Below, one piece after another: positions 1 through 7,992 of a DNA stretch of 64,000 nucleotides. Numbering within the stretch: position 1 is the first letter of the stretch; every line of letters begins with the position of its first letter. Location of the stretch: assembly GCF_014083985.1 (NCBI RefSeq), contig NZ_CP046907.1, positions 4,502,501-4,566,500 of the forward strand, given 5' to 3'. The notes beneath the pieces were generated by a model that had not been told where the DNA came from, did no database searches, and saw nothing but the letters and a program-made list of their open reading frames with translations. The DNA comes from Streptomyces sp. SCUT-3. GTDB lineage: Bacteria; Actinomycetota; Actinomycetes; Streptomycetales; Streptomycetaceae. A program made the position numbers and the translations under genes.

Positions 1-949
1 CGAGCCCGGTGCCCTGCGGCCCGTCCACCCGCAGGGCCACCCCGGCCGCCTCCGGTGCCAGCGCCTCGCCGGGCTGCACGGCGAACGGCGTCAGCCGGAC
101 GTCGGGCGGGGCGAGGCAGTCGGGGAAGCGCACCGGCAGCCTGCTGCCGAGCACGCCCCAGCCCAGCCGGGCCGTCCCCGGTGCGTCGCTGCGCAGGACG
201 AGCAGGCCGCTGTCGGGGTCGGCGAGCAGCAGCCGGTCGTCGCTGTCCGGGGTGAGCTGGAGCAGCGGGGTGACGGCCCCGGTGGCCAGGTCCACGACCA
301 CCGTCTTCGCGCCGCCCGTCCCCGGGCCGTCGCCGGCGTGCCGGTCGACGGCGAGCAGCCGGGCCGTGCGGTCGAGCCAGACGCCCCCGGTGCAGCGCCC
401 GTCCACCGAGGCCACGGGGCGCGGCACACCGGCCGTCCGGCCGTCGTGGACCAGCCACACGGTCGTGCGGTCCCCGTGCCGTGCCAGGGCGAACACCAGG
501 TCCGCCGCGGCCCCGGGGCCCTGCACGGGCGGGGGAGGGAGGAGCCGCACCTCGGTCCCGGCGAGCGAGCCGAGCGGCAGCTCGCCGGTCCGGGGGCCGG
601 TGGGGTGGAGCAGGGCCAGGTGGTGGCGCGAGCCGTCCGGCGACGGCCGGCGGATCAGCACCCTCCCGTCGGGAAGTGCGGCCACCTCGCTGCCGGGCCC
701 CTCGGGCCGCGCTCCGGGCAGCGGGACGGTGTACGGCTCGGGGCCGTCCAGCGTCCAGCGCTCGACGTGCGGTCCGGTGCCGTCCGGGCCGGGGGCCAGG
801 CACGCCGCGTAGGAACCGTCCGCGGCGAACGAGAAGCCCGCCCTCCCCGCACCCCGGGCGCCCGCGCCGGACCCGGCCGCCGGGGCGGGCCCGTCCCGGC
901 GGCCGAGGGTCTCGCCCCGGGGGAACGCAGTAGTGACGCAGGCCGTCAT
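1..949 (-). CDS. Beta-propeller-like protein, possibly N-terminal part of an S9-type peptidase (partial)
   Basis: The gene reads leftwards and runs off the left edge of the window, so only about 316 N-terminal residues are visible. I chose the ATG at 949-947 because GGAGG lies seven bases upstream. The protein starts MTACVTTAFPRGE and then shows repeated blade-like segments, for example FSFAADGSYAACLAPGP and LLLADPDSGLLVLRSD, in which a hydrophobic strand, an Asp-Gly turn and a second strand alternate. This resembles beta-propeller domains of prolyl-oligopeptidase-like proteins, but no catalytic domain is visible. There is no signal peptide or membrane segment. It is transcribed divergently from the Nif3-like operon. 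The coding call is strong from codon bias; the family call is an inference and weak. Confidence 0.6.
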   Translation of the reverse strand, partial: MTACVTTAFPRGETLGRRDGPAPAAGSGAGARGAGRAGFSFAADGSYAACLAPGPDGTGPHVERWTLDGPEPYTVPLPGARPEGPGSEVAALPDGRVLIRRPSPDGSRHHLALLHPTGPRTGELPLGSLAGTEVRLLPPPPVQGPGAAADLVFALARHGDRTTVWLVHDGRTAGVPRPVASVDGRCTGGVWLDRTARLLAVDRHAGDGPGTGGAKTVVVDLATGAVTPLLQLTPDSDDRLLLADPDSGLLVLRSDAPGTARLGWGVLGSRLPVRFPDCLAPPDVRLTPFAVQPGEALAPEAAGVALRVDGPQGTGL

Positions 950-971
950 CTTCGGGTCACCTCCGGGCCCG

Positions 972-1001
972 AAGCTAGTTTTCGCACTCCGTGACGACCA
1001 A
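972..1001 (-). promoter_or_regulatory. Sigma-70-type promoter of the leftmost gene
   Basis: On the minus strand TTGGTC (1001-996) and TAGCTT (977-972) are separated by 18 bases and sit about 25 bases before the start codon at 949. Both hexamers are reasonable matches to the HrdB consensus. The stretch is visibly A/T-richer than its surroundings. Confidence 0.5.
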
Positions 1002-1174
1002 CGCGAGACGGGTCGATTCACACGTAAGGGTGTACCGGTCCGATTTACGCAGAAGTTGTGGGCGGGGTGTGCCGACCGGAGGCCGCGGCCCCTCCTCCTC
1101 CGTCCCCGCCCGCCCGCCGGCCCGGCCGCGCCGCGATTGAGGCCGGGATCCCCCGCCGGGGTAACCTCTCACCC

Positions 1175-2110
1175 GTGCCCACACTGTCCGACGTCATCGC
1201 AGCCCTCGAAGTCCTGTGGCCCCCGGAGCGGGCCGAGTCGTGGGACGCGGTCGGCCTCGTCTGCGGCAACCCCGACGCCGAGGTGGGCCGGGTCCTGTTC
1301 GCGGTGGACCCGGTGCAGGAGGTCGTCGACGAGGCGGTGAGCCTGGGGGCCCAGCTCCTGGTCACCCACCACCCGCTCTACCTGAGGGGCACCACGACCG
1401 TCGCGGCGACCACCTTCAAGGGCCGCGTCGTGCACCGCCTCGTCGAGAACGGCGTGGCCCTGCACGTCGCCCACACCAACGCCGACCGCGCGGCCCCCGG
1501 CGTCTCCGACGCGCTCGCGGCCGCCGTCGGCCTGCGCGTCACCGGCCCGCTCGTCCCCGACCCCACCGACCCCGACGGCCGGCGCGGCCTGGGCCGCGTC
1601 GGCGAACTGCCCGAGCCGACGACCCTGGCCGCCTTCGCCGCCCGGGCCGCCGCCGGACTGCCCCGCACGGCCACCGGCCTGCGGGTGGCCGGCGACCCGG
1701 ACGCCACGGTGCGCACCGTCGCCGTCTGCGGCGGCTCCGGCGACAGCCTCTTCGACGACGTCCGCCGCGCCGGGGTCGACGTCTACCTCACCGCCGACCT
1801 GCGCCACCACCCCGCCTCCGAGGCCCTGCAGGCGGGCCCGCCCGCCCTGGTCGACGCGGCCCACTGGGCCACCGAGTGGCCCTGGGTGGAGCAGGCCGCG
1901 GCCCAGCTGGACGACATCGCCGCCCGCAACGGCTGGGACCTGGAGACCTCCGTCTCCCGCACGGTCACCGACCCGTGGACGGCCCACACCCCGAACCCCG
2001 CCCCGGCTCCCGCCCCCGAAGACTCCTCCGCCCCCGCCCCGTCGCCGGCGGCCGGGGCGGCAGCAGCACCCCGATCCGTCCCGACCAGCAGCCCAGGAGC
2101 CCCACGCTGA
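1175..2110 (+). CDS. Nif3-like dinuclear metal-centre protein
   Basis: Encodes 311 residues from a GTG start. The Nif3/YbgI/DUF34 family forms toroidal hexamers with a dinuclear metal site; its substrate is not firmly established, though GTP cyclohydrolase I-like and nucleotide-related roles have been proposed. Family hallmarks are visible: SWDAVGL near residue 22, the metal ligands in LVTHHPLYLRG (about 62-72), HVAHTNAD (about 97-104), and the C-terminal AHWATEWPWVEQ segment that supplies the last His/Glu ligands. The final 40 residues are a Pro/Ala-rich tail. Its stop codon overlaps the start of the zinc-ribbon gene by four bases, so the two are probably translationally coupled. No strong Shine-Dalgarno sequence precedes the GTG. 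Confidence 0.9.
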   Translation: MPTLSDVIAALEVLWPPERAESWDAVGLVCGNPDAEVGRVLFAVDPVQEVVDEAVSLGAQLLVTHHPLYLRGTTTVAATTFKGRVVHRLVENGVALHVAHTNADRAAPGVSDALAAAVGLRVTGPLVPDPTDPDGRRGLGRVGELPEPTTLAAFAARAAAGLPRTATGLRVAGDPDATVRTVAVCGGSGDSLFDDVRRAGVDVYLTADLRHHPASEALQAGPPALVDAAHWATEWPWVEQAAAQLDDIAARNGWDLETSVSRTVTDPWTAHTPNPAPAPAPEDSSAPAPSPAAGAAAAPRSVPTSSPGAPR

Positions 2111-2850
2111 ACGCCTCGCCCGCCGACCAGATCCGACTGCTCGACCTGCAGGCCCTCGACTCGCGCCTGGGGCAGCTGGAGCACAAGCGCAACACCCTGC
2201 CCGAGCACGCCGAGATCGAGAGCCTGGGCAGCGACCTCACCCAGCTGCGCGACCTCCTCGTCGCCGCGCAGACCGAGGAGAGCGACACCGCCCGCGAACA
2301 GGTCAAGGCCGAGCAGGACGTGGACCAGGTGCGCCAGCGCGCGGCCCGGGACCAGAAGCGCCTGGACTCCGGCGTCGTCAACTCCCCCAAGGACCTGGAG
2401 AACCTCCAGCGCGAGATCGCCTCGCTGGCCAAGCGCCAGGGCGACCTGGAGGACGTCGTCCTGGAGGTCATGGAGCGCCGCGAGAGCGTCCAGGAGCGGG
2501 TGGCCGAGCTGACCCGCCGCCTGGAGTCGGTGCAGGCCAAGGCCGCCGAGGCCGAGGGGCGCCGCGCCGCCGCCCTGGAGGGGATCGACGCCGAGCGCGG
2601 CACGCTGGCCAAGGAGCGCGAGGTGGTCGCCGGCTCCGTCCCCGCCGACCTGCTCAAGCTCTACGAGAAGCTGCGCGACCAGCACGGCGGCGTCGGCGCC
2701 GCCCGCCTGTACCAGAAGCGCTGCGAGGGCTGCCGGCTGGAGCTGAACATCACCGAGCTGAACGAGGTGCGCGCCGCCGCCCCCGACGCCGTGGTGCGCT
2801 GCGAGAACTGCCGCCGCATCCTGGTGCGCACCCCCGACTCCGGCATCTGA
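2107..2850 (+). CDS. Coiled-coil protein with C-terminal C4 zinc ribbon, probable CTG start
   Basis: Encodes about 247 residues. Residues from about 15 to 185 form a long charged coiled coil (repeats such as LEHKRNTLPEHAEIESLGS). The C-terminus has two CxxC knuckles, CEGC and CENC, about 24 residues apart, which form the zinc ribbon. Such proteins are widespread next to nif3 in actinobacteria; a nucleic-acid role is assumed, not shown. No ATG, GTG or TTG lies at the expected N-terminus. The CTG at 2107 gives the sequence LNASPADQIRLLD, overlaps the upstream TGA as CTGA, and has AGGAG about eight bases upstream, so I take CTG as the start. The next gene follows 21 bases downstream. Confidence 0.87.
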   Translation: MNASPADQIRLLDLQALDSRLGQLEHKRNTLPEHAEIESLGSDLTQLRDLLVAAQTEESDTAREQVKAEQDVDQVRQRAARDQKRLDSGVVNSPKDLENLQREIASLAKRQGDLEDVVLEVMERRESVQERVAELTRRLESVQAKAAEAEGRRAAALEGIDAERGTLAKEREVVAGSVPADLLKLYEKLRDQHGGVGAARLYQKRCEGCRLELNITELNEVRAAAPDAVVRCENCRRILVRTPDSGI

Positions 2851-2871
2851 GCGGCAGGACGCACCCGACCC

Positions 2872-4137
2872 ATGTCCAACCGTTTCGTCGTCGAGGCCGA
2901 CGGCGGCTCCCGGGGCAACCCGGGGCCCGCCGGCTACGGCGCGGTGGTGCGCGACGCGGCCAGTGGCGAACCGATCGCCGAGGCCGCCGAGTACATCGGC
3001 CACGCCACCAACAACGTCGCCGAGTACCGGGGGCTGATCGCCGGCCTGCGGGCGGCCCACGGGATCGACCCGCGGGCCGACGTCCTGGTCCGCATGGACT
3101 CCAAGCTGGTCGTCGAGCAGATGTCCGGCCGCTGGAGGATCAAGCACCCCGACATGCGTCCGCTCGCCGCCGAGGCCAAGGCGGTCTTCCCGCCCGGCCG
3201 GGTCACCTACGAGTGGATCCCGCGCGAGAAGAACAAGTACGCCGACCGGCTCGCCAACGAGGCGATGGACGCCGGCAAGGCCGGCCGGGTCTGGAAGTCC
3301 AAGCAGACCTTCGCCGTCCTGGGCAGCACCGCCGCCTCCGCCGCCGAGTCCGACGACCCCCTGGCCGAGGCCGCCGCGGAGACCTCCGCCGGGGCCGTGT
3401 CCGCGGCGACGGTGCCCGCGGCGGCGGTGGCGCGTCCGGCCCCCGCGGCCGAGGAGCCGCTGGCCGAGCCGCCCCCCGTCGCCGTCGGCTGGGCCCCCGA
3501 CCTGGGCACCCCGACCACCTTCGTCCTGATGCGCCACGGCGAGACCGCCCTCACCCCCGAGAAGCGGTTCTCCGGCAGCGGCGGCAGCGACCCCGACCTG
3601 TCCGACAAGGGCCGCTGGCAGGCGGAGCGCACCGCCGCCGCCCTCGCCGCGCGCGGCACCGTCCAGGCCGTCGTCAGCTCCCCGCTGGCCCGCTGCCGGC
3701 AGACCGCGCAGACGGTCGCCGACCGGCTCGGGCTCGAGGTGCGGATCGAGGACGGGCTCCGGGAGACCGACTTCGGCGCCTGGGAGGGCCTGACGTTCGC
3801 CGAGGTCAAGGACAAGTACCCGGCGGACCTGGAGGCCTGGCTCGCCTCGTCGAAGGCCGCGCCGACCGGCGGGGAGAGCTTCGCCTCCGTCGCCCGCCGG
3901 GTCTCGGTGGCCAGGGACAAGCTGCTCGCCCGCCACAGCGGCCGCACCGTCCTGCTGGTCACCCACGTCACCCCGGTCAAGACCCTGGTCCGGCTCGCGC
4001 TCGGCGCACCGCCCGAGTCGCTGTTCCGCATGGAACTGTCCGCGGCCTCGGTCTCCGCCGTCCAGTACTACGCGGACGGCAACGCCTCCCTGCGCCTGCT
4101 CAACGACACCTCGCACCTGAGGCAGCCCGGAGCCTGA
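2872..4137 (+). CDS. Bifunctional RNase H / acid phosphatase
   Basis: A fusion of 421 residues. Residues 1-140 are a type I RNase H domain that degrades RNA in RNA:DNA hybrids. Its acidic residues are visible: Asp10 in VEADGGSRGNPG, Glu51 in NNVAEYRG, Asp76 in VRMDSKLV and the Asp in KYADRLANEAMD. An Ala/Pro-rich linker (about 150-210) leads into a histidine phosphatase of the CobC/alpha-ribazole phosphatase type with the RHGE motif at about 221-224 and the second catalytic His in LVTHVTPVK. This architecture is known from actinobacteria; Mycobacterium Rv2228c is the studied example. It is the last gene of the Nif3-like/zinc-ribbon operon. Confidence 0.95.
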   Translation: MSNRFVVEADGGSRGNPGPAGYGAVVRDAASGEPIAEAAEYIGHATNNVAEYRGLIAGLRAAHGIDPRADVLVRMDSKLVVEQMSGRWRIKHPDMRPLAAEAKAVFPPGRVTYEWIPREKNKYADRLANEAMDAGKAGRVWKSKQTFAVLGSTAASAAESDDPLAEAAAETSAGAVSAATVPAAAVARPAPAAEEPLAEPPPVAVGWAPDLGTPTTFVLMRHGETALTPEKRFSGSGGSDPDLSDKGRWQAERTAAALAARGTVQAVVSSPLARCRQTAQTVADRLGLEVRIEDGLRETDFGAWEGLTFAEVKDKYPADLEAWLASSKAAPTGGESFASVARRVSVARDKLLARHSGRTVLLVTHVTPVKTLVRLALGAPPESLFRMELSAASVSAVQYYADGNASLRLLNDTSHLRQPGA

Positions 4138-4167
4138 CGCCCGGCCGCGGCCCGCCCGGGCCGGCCT

Positions 4168-4185
4168 GCCCGGGAAGCCCCGGGC
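4168..4185. terminator. GC-rich hairpin between convergent genes
   Basis: A perfect 7-bp stem, GCCCGGG/CCCGGGC with loop AAGC, lies in the 107-base gap between the convergent RNase H/phosphatase and double-hydrolase genes. It is flanked by further GC-rich partial dyads and has no T tract, as is common in Streptomyces. It could act in both directions. Confidence 0.45.
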
Positions 4186-4244
4186 CGGGCGGACGGGGCA
4201 GGCCGAGCGGGCCGGGCAGGCCCGCGGGGGTCCGGGGCGGGCCA

Positions 4245-5786
4245 TCAGTCCCGCAGGTGTGCCAGCACGGAGCGCACCGCGCGGTCCACGGCCCGGCGCG
4301 CCTCCTCGGTGTGGTCGATCGTCTCGAAGCCGTGCCGGCCGTTCGGCACGTCGACCACCTCGACGTCGGCTCCGCAGTCCCCGGCCGCGGCCAGGAACTC
4401 CTCGACCGTCGCCGCGATCCCGGCGTCCTCCTTGCCCACCCGGGTCAGGACGACGGGCAGCCGTCCCGCGGTGCGCACCGCGGCCACGGGGCGGAACCGG
4501 GGGTCGAAGCGGCCCCAGCCCGGCAGCGGCGCGAGGACGGGGTAGGTCGCCGCCACGCAGCGCAGCCACGGCGGGGGCGCCGCGAGCCAGTCCGCCGACA
4601 GCGGCCCGCCGCCGGAGAAGAACCACAACGCGACGCGCTCCCCGTCCACGCGCGGGTCGGCCCGCACCAGTTCGACCGCCTCGGCGACGTCCCCGGCGGC
4701 CTGCCCGTAGTCGGCGACGTCGTGCAGCCGGTGGTCGAGCGTCACGCCGACCGCCCCCAGCCCCGCCGCGTACTGTGCGTAGCCGACGAGAGTCGGCCAG
4801 TCCCGCGGCGTCGGACGGGCCTCGGCGGGGACCGGGCCGCCGTGGACGAACACCACCGCCGGCCGGGGCCCGTCGGCGTCGGGCAGGTGGAGGTCGACCC
4901 GCCCCGTCCGCTCGCGGGGCCGCTCCGGCACGTCCAGGAGGAACGGCCTCAGGTGCGCGGGCCGCCGGTCCGCCGGCGCGGCCGGCACGTGCCCCTCCCC
5001 GGCGGCGGCCCGGATCAGCACCTCGGCCAGCTCGTCGGGGCGGGAGAGCATCGGCCAGTGGCCGGTGGCGAGTTCGAAGAAGGTCACCCCGGGGCGGGTG
5101 AGCTCCAGGAAGCGCGGGTCGCCGAACCCCACCAGGGCCTCGACCATGGCGATGCTCGCCCCGTTGGCGGTGCACAGGACGCCGGTCGTCGGTATCCCGG
5201 CGGCCGCCCCCGTCAGCCGGAGCGGCTGGACGAGCGTGCCCAGCGGCTGCGGCGCGGCGAGGCGGGCCAGCCGGTCCAGGGCCTCCGCCGGGACACCGTC
5301 GGTGCTGCCCGTACGCGCCCACTCGCCGGGCGCCGGCGGCGCGACCCACGGGCCGTCCCCGGCCGGCCCGGCTCCGGCGGACCCGTCCCCGGCCGGCCCG
5401 TCCTGCTGCTGCAGCAACCGGTCGCGGAGCGCCTGGTCGGGCACCGACACGAGGGCCGGGTCTCCGTCCCCGGGCACGGCCACGTCCAGGCAGACGATGC
5501 GGGCGATGCGCTGCGGGCGCCGGTCGGCGGCGCCGAACACCGGGTGGATGCCGTAGTCGTGACCGACCATCACGATCTCCGGGTCGTCCACGCCGTCGAT
5601 CAGCCGCACCAGGTCCGCCACGTGCGTCTCCAGGTCCGTGCCCGGTTCCGCCGGATTCCGCCCGTCCCCCATGCCGGTGAGCGTCACCGGGTGCGCCCCG
5701 GCCCCCGAGGCCCGCAGCCGGGAAGCCACCTCCTCCCACGCCCAGCCGCCGGTGAAGGTGCCCGGCACCAGGATGAACGCCGTCAT
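4245..5786 (-). CDS. Tandem alpha/beta-hydrolase fusion protein
   Basis: Encodes 513 residues from an ATG with GAGGAG upstream. Two alpha/beta-hydrolase domains are fused. Domain 1 (about 1-240) begins TAFILVPGTFTGGWAWEEV, typical of small lactone/ester hydrolases, but the nucleophile elbow reads GHDYG where Ser is usual, so Asp sits at the nucleophile position. Domain 2 (about 285-513) contains VVFVHGGPVP as oxyanion-hole region, the elbow WFFSGGGPLSAD with Ser, and the late His in NGRHGFETIDH, similar to dienelactone-hydrolase/BAAT-like enzymes. An Ala/Gly/Pro-rich segment lies inside domain 1. The gene is divergent from a MerR regulator and shares its MerR-type promoter region, so it is probably an inducible detoxification or catabolic hydrolase. 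The substrate is unknown. Confidence 0.85.
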   Translation of the reverse strand: MTAFILVPGTFTGGWAWEEVASRLRASGAGAHPVTLTGMGDGRNPAEPGTDLETHVADLVRLIDGVDDPEIVMVGHDYGIHPVFGAADRRPQRIARIVCLDVAVPGDGDPALVSVPDQALRDRLLQQQDGPAGDGSAGAGPAGDGPWVAPPAPGEWARTGSTDGVPAEALDRLARLAAPQPLGTLVQPLRLTGAAAGIPTTGVLCTANGASIAMVEALVGFGDPRFLELTRPGVTFFELATGHWPMLSRPDELAEVLIRAAAGEGHVPAAPADRRPAHLRPFLLDVPERPRERTGRVDLHLPDADGPRPAVVFVHGGPVPAEARPTPRDWPTLVGYAQYAAGLGAVGVTLDHRLHDVADYGQAAGDVAEAVELVRADPRVDGERVALWFFSGGGPLSADWLAAPPPWLRCVAATYPVLAPLPGWGRFDPRFRPVAAVRTAGRLPVVLTRVGKEDAGIAATVEEFLAAAGDCGADVEVVDVPNGRHGFETIDHTEEARRAVDRAVRSVLAHLRD

Positions 5787-5849
5787 GAACGTCTCCTCGC
5801 ACGTCTCGGTCCGCGGCTCCGGCCCCACCGGCCGTCCGCGCTCACCGGT

Positions 5850-5880
5850 ACGGTAGGAACTCCCCCTGAGGGAGGTTCAA
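5850..5880 (-). promoter_or_regulatory. MerR-type promoter with 19-bp spacer and dyad operator
   Basis: On the minus strand TTGAAC (5880-5875) and TACCGT (5855-5850) are separated by exactly 19 bases. An imperfect palindrome, with outer arms GAAC/GTTC and inner CCC/GGG, spans 5858-5879 inside that spacer. A 19-bp spacer with the operator between -35 and -10 is the signature of promoters activated by DNA distortion by MerR-family proteins. It drives the double hydrolase and lies directly before the divergent merR-type gene. Confidence 0.75.
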
Positions 5881-5883
5881 GGA

Positions 5884-6831
5884 GTGTTCCCGTCCCCCGA
5901 CGGCCTGTGGAGCATCGGAGAGCTCGCCGAGCACGCGGGCGTCACCGTCAAGGCCGTCCGCTTCTACTCCGACCGCGGCCTGCTGCCCGAAGCGGCCCGC
6001 AGCGCGGGGGGCCACCGCCGCTACGGCCCCGAGGCCCTCGACCGGCTCCGCCTGATCCGCTCGCTGCGCACCCTCGACCTGCCGGTCCCGGAAGTGGGCC
6101 GGGTCCTCGACGGGGACGACGTGAGGGAGGACGCGCTGGAGGACGCCGTCGCGGGGAAGCTGAAGGAGCTCGGCTCGCAACTGGCCGCCCTCCGCTGGCG
6201 GGAGGCCGCCCTCCGACTGATCCAGGACTGCACCCCCGAGGAACGCGCCGACCGGCTGCGCCTGGTCGGCGCCGTGACCGTGCCGCCCAGCACGGCCGCG
6301 CTGGCGCGCTTCTGGAAGAACTGGCTGCCCCCGAGGCTCCCGGCCCGGCTGACCTCCGTGCTCATCGAGCATTCGGTCCCGCAGCCCCCCGCCGAGCCGA
6401 CCCCCGCCCAGGTGCTGGCCTTCGCCCGGCTGCACGCCTTCGTCTCCGGCCCCTGCCCCGGGACCGGCCGCGGCCAACCCGCGGTCCACCGGTCCGACAC
6501 GGGCTACCGTCCGGCCGTGCTCTACGACGGCCTCCGCGAGGCCCACGAGCTGGCGTCGGCGGAGATGCGGGCGCAGCGGCCGCCGCGTCCGGGCGGGGCA
6601 CTGGACTGCTTCGTCGCCGCCTACGCCCGCTCGCGCGGCACGCAGGACACCGCGGCCTTCCGCCGCCTGCTCGGCGAGCAGCTCGCCGCGGACCCGCGGA
6701 TCGACCACTACTGGCAGCTCGTCGCCGAACTGGTCTCTCCCGCGTCCGGCCCGCCGGAACCGACGCTCGGCGCCACCCATGAATGGCTCCGCGCGGCCCT
6801 GGACGCACAGGTCGCCCGGACGGCCGCCTGA
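5884..6831 (+). CDS. MerR-family transcriptional regulator
   Basis: Encodes 315 residues from a GTG start with GGGAGG upstream. The N-terminal winged helix is clear: WSIGELAEHAGVTVKAVRFY (about 9-28), SDRGLLPEAARSAGGHRRYG, then a dimerisation helix around residues 75-115. The C-terminal 200 residues hold no cysteine-rich metal site and look like a ligand-binding or oligomerisation domain that I cannot assign; the segment LDCFVAAYARSRGTQDTA resembles a TipAS-type all-helical domain only loosely. The gene is divergent from the fused hydrolase. The shared intergenic operator suggests it controls itself and the hydrolase. Lengths above 300 residues are common for drug-sensing MerR proteins of actinobacteria. 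Confidence 0.9.
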   Translation: MFPSPDGLWSIGELAEHAGVTVKAVRFYSDRGLLPEAARSAGGHRRYGPEALDRLRLIRSLRTLDLPVPEVGRVLDGDDVREDALEDAVAGKLKELGSQLAALRWREAALRLIQDCTPEERADRLRLVGAVTVPPSTAALARFWKNWLPPRLPARLTSVLIEHSVPQPPAEPTPAQVLAFARLHAFVSGPCPGTGRGQPAVHRSDTGYRPAVLYDGLREAHELASAEMRAQRPPRPGGALDCFVAAYARSRGTQDTAAFRRLLGEQLAADPRIDHYWQLVAELVSPASGPPEPTLGATHEWLRAALDAQVARTAA

Positions 6832-7002
6832 GGCCGCGTCCCGCATCCCGCGCGGCCTGCGGCCCCTCAGCCCCCTCAGCCCCCGCGACCTCCGGCTTCC
6901 CGGTTCGCCCGCCCCCGTTCCCGGAGCGGTTGATCGACAGGAGGCGACTGCGGGCCCGTGTCAGACTGCGGGAGGGGGCACCCGCACCTCGGTGGAGGCG
7001 AC

Positions 7003-7929
7003 ATGCATGCCGATGCACCGGATCCCCGGCCCTGGCCGCCCCTGCCCGTCGCGCAGTGGCAGGCCACCCGCGACACCCTGCACCTGTGGACGCAGGTCGT
7101 CGGCAAGGTGCGCCTCGCCAGGACGCCGCTGTCCAACCACTGGTGGAACAGCACCCTCTACGTGACCGCCCGCGGCCTCACCACGTCACTCGTCCCGTAC
7201 GCCCCGGGCCGCGGCTTCCAGATGGACTTCGACTTCCTGGACCACCGGCTCGTCACCCTGACCACGGCCGGCGACACGCGCTCCGTCGACCTCGCCCCCC
7301 GCCCGGTCGCCGACTTCTACTCCGACGTCGTGCACTGCCTGGACGACCTCGGCCTCCCGACACGGATCTGGCCCGTCCCGGTCGAGATCGAGGGCGCGAT
7401 CCCCTTCCCCGACGACCGCGTGCACGCGTCGTACGACGCCGCGCAGGCGCAGCGGTTCTGGCGCGTCCTGGTGGAGGCGGACCGGGTGTTCTCGCAGTTC
7501 CGGGGGCGCTTCGTCGGCAAGGTGAGCCCGGTCCACTTCTTCTGGGGCGCCCTGGACCTGGCGGTGACCCGCTTCTCCGGCCGCCCCGCACCGCCCTACC
7601 CCGGCAGCGCCCCGAACTGCGGGCCCCACGTCATGCGGGAGGCGTACTCCCACGAGGTGAGCAGCGCCGGGTACTGGCCCGGAGGGGAGGACGAGGGCGT
7701 CTTCTACTCCTACGCCTACCCCGAGCCGGACGGCTTCCGCGAGTTCCCGGTCGCCCCGGCCGGGGCGTACTACAACGAGGAGCTCGGCGAGTTCGTGCTG
7801 CCCTACCGGGAGGTGCGGACCGCGGAGGACCCGGACGGCACCCTGCTGGAGTTCCTGCAGAGCACCTACGAGGCCGCGGCCGCCCTCGCCCACTGGGACC
7901 GGGCCGCCCTGGAGCACGCCGGTGCCTGA
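7003..7929 (+). CDS. DUF5996 family protein
   Basis: Encodes 308 residues from an ATG with GGAGG seven bases upstream. The sequence matches my recollection of the DUF5996 family: an N-terminal WPPLPVAQWQATRDTLHLW, then KVRLARTPLSNHWWNSTLYV and a central WRVLVEADRVFSQFRGRF. It is rich in aromatic residues, lacks a signal peptide or membrane helix, and is probably cytosolic. Function is unknown; no catalytic motif is recognisable. It stands alone between the merR-type gene and the convergent yaaA-like gene, with 63 bases to the latter. An alternative in-frame start 45 bases upstream lacks a ribosome site. Confidence 0.85.
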   Translation: MHADAPDPRPWPPLPVAQWQATRDTLHLWTQVVGKVRLARTPLSNHWWNSTLYVTARGLTTSLVPYAPGRGFQMDFDFLDHRLVTLTTAGDTRSVDLAPRPVADFYSDVVHCLDDLGLPTRIWPVPVEIEGAIPFPDDRVHASYDAAQAQRFWRVLVEADRVFSQFRGRFVGKVSPVHFFWGALDLAVTRFSGRPAPPYPGSAPNCGPHVMREAYSHEVSSAGYWPGGEDEGVFYSYAYPEPDGFREFPVAPAGAYYNEELGEFVLPYREVRTAEDPDGTLLEFLQSTYEAAAALAHWDRAALEHAGA

Positions 7930-7992
7930 CGGCGCCGGTGCGGAAGGCCCCGCCGCGGCGTCCGGGGCACGCGTGCGACGGCGGTCGGCGGG

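Noticed and set aside
1783-5802. A 1339-codon open frame on the minus strand
   Set aside because: It is the antisense shadow of the zinc-ribbon, RNase H/phosphatase and hydrolase genes, with low-complexity Gly/Arg/Ala composition and no domain; high G+C makes such frames common.
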